DNA from: Gammaproteobacteria bacterium
GTDB taxonomy: Bacteria; Pseudomonadota; Gammaproteobacteria; GCA-001735895
Length of the DNA: 5,925 nucleotides
Assembly (NCBI GenBank): GCA_015494335.1
Contig: WGBK01000413.1
Span: forward strand, 1 to 5,925
Direction: 5' to 3'
The notes below the pieces were generated by a model. The model saw only the letters and a list, made by a program, of their open reading frames with translations. It had not been told where the DNA came from and did not search any database. This document shows positions 1 to 5,407 of this stretch, one piece after another; position 1 is the first letter of the stretch, and each line of letters starts with the position of its first letter. Made by a program: the position numbers and the translations under genes.

Positions 1-15
1 CCGAAATGGGATCTG

Positions 16-39
16 CTGCCGGCCTGACGCGGCCGGCAG
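16..39 (-). terminator. Strong GC hairpin just after yggX, possible terminator
   Basis: A perfect inverted repeat: a 9-bp arm CTGCCGGCC at 16-24, a 6-nt loop, and the complementary arm at 31-39. It begins 3 nt past the yggX stop codon in the direction of yggX transcription, where a terminator would be expected. The T-run that should follow is poor on both strands: reading leftward, the stem is followed by CAGATCCCATTTCGG. It may therefore be an imperfect intrinsic terminator, an RNA 3'-end stabiliser, or a bidirectional stem shared with a gene outside the window. Confidence 0.5.
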
Positions 40-42
40 GCA

Positions 43-321
43 TCACTTCTTGGCCGGAGGAGGTGTGAAGGGCTTGTCGGCCAGCTCGCCTTCTCCGAAC
101 AGGAAACCGATCATGTGCTGCTCGAGACGCTCGAGCGCCTGCGGATCCATGGTCGACAGGCCATTCTCGTTGATGATCATGGTCTGCTGCTCGATCCACT
201 TTTTCCAGCCCTCTTCCGAGACATTCTCGAAGATGCGCTTGCCCAGCTCTCCGGGATAGGGCACACGGGTCAGTCCAGGGGCTTCGCGCTTGAGCACGAC
301 ACAATCTACCATTCGGGTCAT
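43..321 (-). CDS. yggX: YggX family Fe(2+)-trafficking / oxidative damage protection protein
   Basis: The product is 92 residues, close to the usual ~90 for this small cytosolic family. YggX proteins are linked to iron handling and protection of Fe-S clusters against oxidative damage. The start is set at the ATG at 319-321. This places the conserved cysteine at residue 7 (MTRMVDC), as in the enterobacterial protein, whereas the longer reading back to 390 adds 23 residues without family similarity. An ATG three codons further in (310-312) is a less likely alternative. Family hallmarks visible are the YPGELGKRI block around residues 22-30, the W-x-x-W-x-x-x-QT-M-x-INE segment around 38-52, and the LEQHMIGFLF helix near 65-74. 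A weak purine-rich GAGAAG lies upstream. In many Gammaproteobacteria yggX follows mutY; here the upstream same-strand neighbour is an outer-membrane protein gene 92 nt away, so joint transcription is uncertain. Confidence 0.95.
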   Translation of the reverse strand: MTRMVDCVVLKREAPGLTRVPYPGELGKRIFENVSEEGWKKWIEQQTMIINENGLSTMDPQALERLEQHMIGFLFGEGELADKPFTPPPAKK

Positions 322-413
322 AGGTTCTTCTCGATATCGTTGGGGAATCGTTTTCCACGGAAGCCGCGGAGCTGACCGCCATGGTAGCACCAGATGCCGC
401 CGAAAAGCAGCAA

Positions 414-1145
414 TCAGAATGCGTAATTGAGTCCCACCGAAATCACCGGCCAGGCCTCCAGCGCCGACAGCTCGTCATTGGCCGTGGCCTCGGCCTTGTC
501 GACCTCGGCATCCAGTTCGGCCTGGATCTTGCCGCCCTGGGCCGCGGGACCGTTCGGATCCAGCGTCGGCGCCTTCAGGTCCACGCTTGGTGAAAGCAGC
601 AGCACGCCCAGCTCGACACTCAGTGCCAGACCCGGCTCGTCGTCGGCCTTGCGGCCCCAGCCGATGCCGACATAGGGCTCGTAGCCGCTGCCGAGCTTGA
701 CCGTTCCGGACATGCTCGGGTCGGTGAAATCCTGGGATACGTCGTAGGTCTGGCCGTCGAAGGTCACAGTGGCGCTGGTGATGGTACCAGCCAGCTTGGC
801 CTTGCTGTCATTCTTGAACATGCCGGCAGAGACATGGAAGGTTCCGTCGAAAACATACCAGTCCAGCATCAGCGCGGTGGCGCCGAAGTTCATGTCCAGG
901 GTCGAGTCGATGGAAGCATTGGTGCCGGTATCCGCATCATTGAGATCGAGGCTCTCGTCAGTAGAGAAATCGATGTTGGTCAGAGCAATGCGGGCATTGA
1001 GAGTCTGGGTCAGGGCCAGGCTCAACTCCAGGCCAGTACCGAGGGTTCCGGCCTTCACGCCGACGCCAAAATTGAGATCCTGGGCTTGCAGGGGGGCACT
1101 CGAAAGCAGCAGCAGGCCGCCGAAAACAGGGTAAAGCTTTTTCAT
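414..1145 (-). CDS. Secreted outer-membrane beta-barrel protein of unknown function
   Basis: The product is 243 residues, starting at the ATG at 1143-1145. This start is chosen because it opens directly onto a classical Sec signal peptide: MKK, a hydrophobic core GGLLLLSS around residues 9-16, and a probable cut after LQA at residue 21. The frame stays open 66 codons further upstream, but that stretch has no protein-like character and covers the likely promoter. The mature part alternates short amphipathic beta-like stretches rich in Gly, aromatic and aliphatic residues with Asp/Thr/Ser-rich loops. It ends in Y-A-F, and a C-terminal Phe is the usual signal for insertion by the BAM machinery. 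Near residues 205-232 there is an Ala/Glu/Asp-rich segment that looks helical, just before the last strand. The pattern matches small uncharacterised barrel proteins in proteobacteria. Pore, adhesin or structural roles cannot be told apart, and no ligand motif was seen. Confidence 0.8.
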   Translation of the reverse strand: MKKLYPVFGGLLLLSSAPLQAQDLNFGVGVKAGTLGTGLELSLALTQTLNARIALTNIDFSTDESLDLNDADTGTNASIDSTLDMNFGATALMLDWYVFDGTFHVSAGMFKNDSKAKLAGTITSATVTFDGQTYDVSQDFTDPSMSGTVKLGSGYEPYVGIGWGRKADDEPGLALSVELGVLLLSPSVDLKAPTLDPNGPAAQGGKIQAELDAEVDKAEATANDELSALEAWPVISVGLNYAF

Positions 1146-1177
1146 TATGGATTCCGGTTGGTGGTAACAAGCCTTCG

Positions 1178-1183
1178 AGTATA
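1178..1183 (-). promoter_or_regulatory. Candidate -10 element for the outer-membrane protein gene
   Basis: Read on the minus strand this is TATACT, five of six matches to the sigma-70 -10 consensus, 32 nt upstream of the ATG at 1145. No good -35 box lies 16-18 bp further upstream. However, A-tracts (AAAAAAA at 1240-1234 and AAAAA at 1229-1225 on this strand) lie roughly where an UP element could sit. Activity is inferred from sequence only. Confidence 0.35.
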
Positions 1184-1208
1184 GACAGGATCTCCGGATG
1201 CGCTGTAT

Positions 1209-1219
1209 TTTCGACGAAA
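1209..1219. promoter_or_regulatory. Short palindrome in the divergent promoter region, possible operator
   Basis: TTTCGACGAAA is an 11-bp palindrome with 5-bp arms and a central A, lying between the two candidate promoters of the divergent genes. For the minus-strand gene it would fall just upstream of the -35 region. A chance palindrome of this size is quite possible, and I do not recognise it as a named operator. Confidence 0.2.
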
Positions 1220-1249
1220 GGTGATTTTTCGCGTTTTTTTGGTGCGGCA

Positions 1250-1258
1250 TGCTACTAT
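1250..1258 (+). promoter_or_regulatory. Candidate extended -10 promoter for the phosphatase-kinase operon
   Basis: TGC followed by TACTAT gives an extended -10 element (TGn plus five of six -10 matches). The -35 position has no good match, which is typical of extended -10 promoters. The predicted start near 1265 would leave a leader of roughly 29 nt before the TTG start codon. A T-rich stretch (1225-1240) lies upstream. Confidence 0.4.
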
Positions 1259-1280
1259 CGGAAGTTGAAGTACAGCGATA

Positions 1281-1287
1281 AAAAAGG
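1281..1287 (+). promoter_or_regulatory. Ribosome binding site that fixes the TTG start of the phosphatase
   Basis: AAAAAGG lies 6 nt before TTG at 1294. An in-frame stop TAA at 1279-1281 rules out any earlier start. No ATG or GTG lies between here and the first conserved PPM motif, so TTG is the most credible start. Confidence 0.6.
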
Positions 1288-1293
1288 CACGGC

Positions 1294-2067
1294 TTGTCCT
1301 CTCTCAAACCCACGACAAATACACCCGCGAACTTCCGCTTCACCTGCTACGGATTGACGCATACCGGTCTGGTCCGCGATCACAACGAGGACAGCTACGC
1401 CTGCGTCAACGATCAGGAACTGTGGATGGTCGCCGACGGCTTGGGCGGACACAGTTCCGGCGATTTCGCCAGCCGTACCCTGGCCGAGCAGGCAAAGAAG
1501 TATCGCCGCCAGCCGAAGCTGGATCAGTCGATCCTGCTGCTCGAGGAGACCTTTCTCAACGCCCACCAGCGCATCCTCGAGGAGACCGCCAGTCGTCCCG
1601 GTCAGGCCACCATCGGCAGCACCCTGGTGAGTCTGTTCGCCTGGCAGGACCTCGCCTTCGTCATGTGGGCCGGCGACAGCCGCGCCTATGTGCTGCGCGA
1701 CGGCCAGCTGATCCGCCTGACCGAGGACCACAGCCTGGTCGAGGAACTGGTGCGCATGGGTCAGCTGGCAGCCGACAAGGCCGAGGAACATCCAGCCTCG
1801 AATGTCGTGCTCAATGCCGTGGGTATCGAGAACAACCTCTATTTCGACCTCGAATATTCACCGATCCATGACCAGGATCTGTTTCTGCTGTGTTCCGACG
1901 GGCTGTACAAGGACCTCAGCGATGATACGATTGAAACCCTACTCAACGATCAGGCCGACGACCTGGAGAAAGCCAGCTCGAAGCTGCTCGAGGCTGCTCT
2001 GGAAGCCGGCGGCAGCGACAACTGTACGGTGGTCCTGATCAAGGCGGAGCAAAGGGACAGGGCCTGA
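1294..2067 (+). CDS. PP2C/PPM-type serine/threonine protein phosphatase (PrpC/Stp1-like)
   Basis: The product is 257 residues, the usual size of a minimal bacterial PPM phosphatase: cytosolic, Mn/Mg-dependent, removing phosphate from Ser/Thr. The catalytic motifs are present in order: R28-x-x-N31-E32-D33; VADGLGGH with metal ligand D48 and G49; the IGSTL block at 107-111; GDSRAY at 127-132 followed by the ED-HSLV segment; SDGL with D202; and GGSDN with D242-N243. No extra domain and no membrane segment are seen, so this is a free catalytic domain. The start is TTG, supported by AAAAAGG 6 nt upstream and an in-frame stop at 1279. It is the first gene of an operon, and its TGA stop is one nucleotide before the ATG of the kinase. 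It therefore very likely reverses phosphorylation by that kinase, possibly including kinase autophosphorylation. The pairing resembles PrpC-PrkC and Stp1-PknB type modules. I infer the partner from gene order alone. Confidence 0.93.
   Translation: MSSLKPTTNTPANFRFTCYGLTHTGLVRDHNEDSYACVNDQELWMVADGLGGHSSGDFASRTLAEQAKKYRRQPKLDQSILLLEETFLNAHQRILEETASRPGQATIGSTLVSLFAWQDLAFVMWAGDSRAYVLRDGQLIRLTEDHSLVEELVRMGQLAADKAEEHPASNVVLNAVGIENNLYFDLEYSPIHDQDLFLLCSDGLYKDLSDDTIETLLNDQADDLEKASSKLLEAALEAGGSDNCTVVLIKAEQRDRA
2052..2062 (+). promoter_or_regulatory. Shine-Dalgarno for the kinase inside the end of the phosphatase gene
   Basis: AAGGGACAGGG offers two G-rich anti-16S matches, the nearer ending 6 nt before the kinase ATG at 2069. 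Because it sits within the last codons of the phosphatase gene and the stop/start gap is one nucleotide, translation of the two is probably coupled. Confidence 0.6.
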
Positions 2068-2068
2068 C

Positions 2069-4084
2069 ATGGCGGACATCTGCGAAACCATCATCGATGA
2101 CTTTCTTTCCGGCAACCTGAGCTATCAGGATCTGGAGCAGGGCCTGCAATCCATCTTCAAGGCATCGGCGCCCAGCGGCACCCGAGCACTGGAATACGTC
2201 AAATCCCTCTACCTAGGCAACCAGCTCAACGATGAGCAGTTCAAGACCCTGTCGGCCACCATCTCGCAGCTCAACATCGAGACCACGCTGAGCGGCTCCG
2301 AGGGCGAAACCGACATTTCCTATTTCAACGAGGACAAGACCCTGCATGTCACCGGCCTGACCGAGCAGGACGACAACCCGTCCATCGACAACACCGGCGA
2401 CAAAACCGTCATCATTCACACCGAGAGCGCCGACCCGGTCACCGATTTCAACCCGCACCTGAAGAAGAAGCGCCGCCAGCAGGATCGACGCGAGGAGAGT
2501 CAGCCCTCTGCGCCCACCACCGGCGGCGATACCGCCCCTGGCCACGCCCATCTCGGCCCGGGCGCGACCCTAAAGGGTCGCTTCGTGTTGCTCGAACGCC
2601 TCGGCCAGGGCGGCATGGGCGTGGTGTTCAAGGCCAAGGATCTGCTCAAGGTCGAGGCCCAGGACAAGAACCCCTTCGTTGCCATCAAGGTGCTGACCGA
2701 CGCCTTCAAGAAGTTCTCCGGTTCCTTCATTGCCCTGCAGCGCGAGGCCAGCAAGGCGCAACGGCTGGCCCACCCGAACATCGCAACGGTGTACGACTTC
2801 GATCGCGACGGCGATACCGTGTTCATGACCATGGAATACCTGCAGGGCAAGCCCCTGAACCGCCTGATCAAGGAGCTGCCGGAACACCCGATCAGCAAGG
2901 AGAAAGCCCTCGACATCATCGAACAGCTCTGCCACGGCCTCGCCTACGCCCACGAGAAGAAGCTGATCCACTCCGACTTCAAGCCCGGCAATTGCTTCCT
3001 GCTCAACGACGGCACGGTCAAGCTGCTGGATTTCGGCATTGCCCGTGCCAGTACCACCCCAGGCGAGGAAAAGGAACAGACCATGTTCGACCCGGGCAAG
3101 CTGAGCGCCGTCACCCCGGCCTATGCGACGCCGGAGATGTTCGCCGGCATGAATCCGGACCCGCGCGACGACATCTACGGTCTGGGCTGCGTCGCCTACC
3201 AGTTGCTGGCCGACGGCAAGCACCCCTATAACAAGGTGGCCGCTCCCAAGGTCAAGGAACTCGGCATCAAGCCCAAGCCGATCAAGGGACTCGACCGGCG
3301 TCAGCAACGTACCCTTGCCAAGGCGCTGACCGTCAACCGTGACGAGCGCATACCCACCGTACGCAAGTTTCTCGAGGGTATTCGTCCACGCAAGTCACAC
3401 ACCAAGCAGTTGCTGCTCGGTGCCCTGTTCCTCGTCATCATCGCCGGCGCCGCCGGGTACAAGCCCTTCATGGCCTTCCAGGCCGAACAGAACCTCTACA
3501 GCACTATCGACCGCATCAAGAAGGGTGACAAGGCCCTGCTGATCGAAACCATCTGGGGCCTCGACAAGTTGCCGCCGGATCACAAACAGATTCTCTCGGT
3601 CGGGCTGCGTCGCGAGATCATTACCTTCTACCGTGACCGCATCAACAGCGTGTTCCGCCCCGACGAAGGACTCTACGACTATCTGCAGGCCAGCAACCTG
3701 CTGAGTCAGGCCAAGCGGCTCTATCCCGATTCGGTGCTGCTGTCGATCATCGAGGATCAACTGAAGGAACAGAAGGATCGCCTGATGACAAGACTGACCG
3801 CCCTCTACCAGCGATATCTGAAGGAAAAGCGGTTCATCCCCGGCAACAACGGCGAGGATCTGCCAACGGTGCTCGGCCTGATTCGCCGCGTCGATCCGCG
3901 CCACTACCTGCTGCGCGACGAGAAACTGGCCGAGATCTACCTGGGCGAAGCGGAAAAACAGATCGCCGGGCGCAAGTTCGATCAGGCCCGGGAGTATATT
4001 CGCACCGGCCTGTCCCTGTTCCCGGACAATAGCCGGCTGCAAGCCCTGGACAAACAGATCAACGCTGGCATGACAGTGCGATAA
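2069..4084 (+). CDS. Transmembrane Ser/Thr protein kinase, non-RD, with N-terminal SHOCT-like modules and C-terminal TPR-like region
   Basis: The product is 671 residues. Residues 1-70 hold two short helical modules resembling SHOCT domains (FLSGNL at 12-17; LGNQLNDEQF at 49-58). Residues 70-165 form an acidic, polar, probably disordered linker with a basic patch KKKRRQQDRR near 132-141. Residues 171-440 are a PknB-like kinase domain: glycine loop GQGGMG (179-184), VAIK with catalytic K207, helix-C E226, catalytic loop HSDFKPGN (D303, K305, N308), DFG (321-323), and TPAYATPE (349-356) in place of the common APE motif. All catalytic residues are present, so it should be active. Having Ser302 instead of Arg makes it a non-RD kinase. 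One membrane helix (about 447-463) follows a basic RKSHTK segment. This predicts a cytosolic kinase and a periplasmic C-terminus (464-671) of TPR-like helices, clearest at 624-665. Its operon partners are the phosphatase and a small membrane protein. The substrate is unknown. Confidence 0.92.
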   Translation: MADICETIIDDFLSGNLSYQDLEQGLQSIFKASAPSGTRALEYVKSLYLGNQLNDEQFKTLSATISQLNIETTLSGSEGETDISYFNEDKTLHVTGLTEQDDNPSIDNTGDKTVIIHTESADPVTDFNPHLKKKRRQQDRREESQPSAPTTGGDTAPGHAHLGPGATLKGRFVLLERLGQGGMGVVFKAKDLLKVEAQDKNPFVAIKVLTDAFKKFSGSFIALQREASKAQRLAHPNIATVYDFDRDGDTVFMTMEYLQGKPLNRLIKELPEHPISKEKALDIIEQLCHGLAYAHEKKLIHSDFKPGNCFLLNDGTVKLLDFGIARASTTPGEEKEQTMFDPGKLSAVTPAYATPEMFAGMNPDPRDDIYGLGCVAYQLLADGKHPYNKVAAPKVKELGIKPKPIKGLDRRQQRTLAKALTVNRDERIPTVRKFLEGIRPRKSHTKQLLLGALFLVIIAGAAGYKPFMAFQAEQNLYSTIDRIKKGDKALLIETIWGLDKLPPDHKQILSVGLRREIITFYRDRINSVFRPDEGLYDYLQASNLLSQAKRLYPDSVLLSIIEDQLKEQKDRLMTRLTALYQRYLKEKRFIPGNNGEDLPTVLGLIRRVDPRHYLLRDEKLAEIYLGEAEKQIAGRKFDQAREYIRTGLSLFPDNSRLQALDKQINAGMTVR

Positions 4085-4088
4085 CGAG

Positions 4089-4364
4089 ATGAAACTGGAC
4101 AACACCCCCCTGCGCCAGCTGGTCAAGCACTTCGCCAGCGGAAACCTCGACCGAGAACAGTATGTGCGCTTGCGCGCCCGCCTGTTGCAACGCCTCGAGC
4201 AAAAGGGATCGCTGACCCAGAAGGATCTTGAGCAGGTACTCGAGGGAGTACAGGATTCCGAACAACCGCAAGCGCCGCCCAGCCGCTACTCACGCAGCGA
4301 CTGGGTCATCATCCTCCTCGGTCTGGCTGCGGCTCTGGCTCTCGGCGTCATACTCTACAGCTGA
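4089..4364 (+). CDS. Small tail-anchored membrane protein with SHOCT-like modules, kinase partner candidate
   Basis: The product is 91 residues and I do not recognise a named family. Residues 8-54 are charged and helical, with two module-like stretches: FASGNLDREQY at 15-25 and GSLTQKDLEQVLEG at 40-53. A Pro/Gln/Ser-rich linker (55-66) follows, then a hydrophobic helix (about 71-90) ending one residue from the C-terminus. This predicts a tail-anchored inner-membrane protein with its N-terminus in the cytosol. The FxSGNL motif and the D-L-E-Q helix also occur at the N-terminus of the kinase encoded just upstream, suggesting a shared fold and possible physical contact. The start ATG is 4 nt after the kinase stop with only a weak Shine-Dalgarno, so translation probably depends on ribosomes finishing the kinase gene. 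An adaptor, regulator or substrate of the kinase are all possible; no enzymatic motif is visible. Confidence 0.8.
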   Translation: MKLDNTPLRQLVKHFASGNLDREQYVRLRARLLQRLEQKGSLTQKDLEQVLEGVQDSEQPQAPPSRYSRSDWVIILLGLAAALALGVILYS

Positions 4365-4389
4365 AACACCTGACCTGGCTTGCGCCTGT

Positions 4390-4420
4390 CCATGCATTTT
4401 CATGGCTTCGCTCCTGCATG
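4390..4420. other. Convergent gene-end region with weak hairpins, no clear terminator
   Basis: The kinase operon and the convergent transferase gene are separated by only 35 nt (4365-4399). Two weak overlapping inverted repeats are visible: CCATG (4390-4394) with CATGG (4401-4405), and CATGCA (4391-4396) with TGCATG (4415-4420). Both lie partly inside the last codons of the transferase gene. Neither is GC-rich nor followed by a convincing T-run in either direction, so termination here may be Rho-dependent or the transcripts may overlap. Confidence 0.25.
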
Positions 4421-5323
4421 AACCAGAACGGCGAGCGCCGCCGCCACTAACCGCGCCAGCGGAGGGTCAGAGCGGGATGGCAGCATGATCGGCACACGCG
4501 CCCCCACGACAATCCCCGCCAACACCGCACCCGCTAGATATTCCAGGTCCTTGGCAAGGATATTGGCCGCATTCAGATCCGGCGCCAGCAGAATATCGAC
4601 TTCGCCGGCCACACTACTCTTGATGCCCTTGATCCTTGCCGCCTCCGCTGATATCGCATTGTCGAAAGCCAGCGGACCATCCACCAGAGCGTGCTCGATC
4701 TGCCCGCGTTCGGCCATCTTGCTCAGGCAGGCGGCATCGATGGTGGAAGCGATAGACGGCTTGACGATTTCAACTGCCGACAGAGCCGCCGCCCTGGGCT
4801 GTTCGATGCCAAGCAGGCGTGCCAGGTCGATGGCGTTCTGCAGGATTTGCGCCTTGGGCATCAGGTCGGGGGCAATGTTGATGGCGGCGTCTGTAATGAA
4901 CAGCAGCTTGTGGTAACGGTCCATTTCCGCCACGAATACATGGCTGACCCGCTGATGGGTACGCAGATGTTCCAGCACCGGGTGCATCAATACATCGGTA
5001 TGAATCCAGCCCTTGGCCAGGGCATCGACCCTGTCCTGCATGACCAGGCCGACGGCGATCTCTGCGGTTTTGGAATCCGATGCAGCCGAGACCACAGAGT
5101 CATCGCCCATCGCGTAACCCAGTTCACGCGCGGTGGCCCGAGTGCGCTCCGGTTCACCCACCAGTACGGGCTTCACCAGCCCTTCCTCTCTAGCCTCAAG
5201 AATACCCTGTAACACGTGGGTTTCCCCCGCATCCACAACCGCCACGCGCAACGGAGGATGGGAGCAAGCCCGTTCGATCAGCGCCTTGAGTTTGTTTCCC
5301 GGAAATTCCGCTTGTTCCGTCAT
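4400..5323 (-). CDS. Phosphate acetyl/butyryltransferase family enzyme (Ptb/Pta-like)
   Basis: The product is 307 residues, matching the ~300 of phosphate butyryltransferases and the catalytic domain of phosphate acetyltransferases. These cytosolic enzymes exchange the CoA of an acyl-CoA for phosphate, giving an acyl phosphate for a partner acyl-kinase. Family blocks visible are LAKGWIHTD (102-110, the usual L-x-KG region), FITDAAINIAPDL (142-154), DGPLAFDNAIS (215-225), DILLAPDLNAANILAK (243-258), and a C-terminal PSRSDPPLARL stretch with the Ser/Arg expected at the phosphate/CoA site. The MaoC-like hydratase domain fused to some proteobacterial homologues is absent. Acetyl versus butyryl preference cannot be read from sequence. 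The start ATG at 5321-5323 has AGGAAAAGAGAG upstream. No acyl-kinase gene is adjacent: downstream lies the convergent kinase operon and upstream an insertion sequence about 85 bp away, so the gene stands alone here. Confidence 0.88.
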   Translation of the reverse strand: MTEQAEFPGNKLKALIERACSHPPLRVAVVDAGETHVLQGILEAREEGLVKPVLVGEPERTRATARELGYAMGDDSVVSAASDSKTAEIAVGLVMQDRVDALAKGWIHTDVLMHPVLEHLRTHQRVSHVFVAEMDRYHKLLFITDAAINIAPDLMPKAQILQNAIDLARLLGIEQPRAAALSAVEIVKPSIASTIDAACLSKMAERGQIEHALVDGPLAFDNAISAEAARIKGIKSSVAGEVDILLAPDLNAANILAKDLEYLAGAVLAGIVVGARVPIMLPSRSDPPLARLVAAALAVLVHAGAKP

Positions 5324-5352
5324 GTCTCTCTTTTCCTGTGCTGCTCATCCCC

Positions 5353-5358
5353 ATCGTA
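5353..5358 (-). promoter_or_regulatory. Weak candidate -10 element for the phosphotransferase gene
   Basis: Read on the minus strand this is TACGAT, four of six matches to the -10 consensus, 29 nt upstream of the start codon at 5323. The best -35 at 17-bp spacing (TGTCCA at 5381-5376) matches only three of six. It is the best candidate in the short interval between the gene and the insertion sequence, but it is weak. Confidence 0.2.
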
Positions 5359-5407
5359 CATCCGACGGATTGGACTGGACAGGCCCTTTCGTTCAGATTC
5401 GACTTAA

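Noticed and set aside
117..136. Paired CTCGAG palindromes in yggX
   Set aside because: They encode the conserved ALERLEQ region; restriction-site-like palindromes of this kind are common in GC-rich coding DNA.
1146..1343. 66-codon N-terminal extension of the outer-membrane protein
   Set aside because: The frame is open, but an extension would bury the signal peptide and run through the promoter region and into the divergent phosphatase gene.
1540..1587. Repeated CTCGAGGAGACC in the phosphatase gene
   Set aside because: Both copies encode LEET within helical coding sequence; it looks like coincidence of codon use rather than a functional repeat.
1255..1791. Minus-strand frame of 178 codons antisense to the phosphatase
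   Set aside because: The sense strand encodes all PPM motifs; the antisense product is compositionally biased and unrecognisable.
2570..3307. Long open frame (245 codons) on the minus strand inside the kinase gene
   Set aside because: It lies fully antisense to a clearly conserved kinase domain, has low-complexity composition rich in Leu/Val/Gly/Gln typical of a GC-rich reverse frame, and shows no recognisable domain.
1294..4084. Type VI secretion post-translational control pair (PppA/PpkA)
   Set aside because: A phosphatase-kinase pair fits superficially, but no Tss gene or FHA protein is visible, and the kinase has a TPR-like tail rather than the von Willebrand-type region common in PpkA. 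Genes outside the window could still change this view.
3395..4126. Second long minus-strand open frame (243 codons) under the kinase 3' end
   Set aside because: It has the same antisense shadow character, spans the kinase-small protein junction, and has no protein family signal.
4691..5212. Plus-strand frame of 173 codons antisense to the phosphotransferase
   Set aside because: The minus strand carries well-conserved Ptb/Pta blocks throughout; this frame is a shadow.
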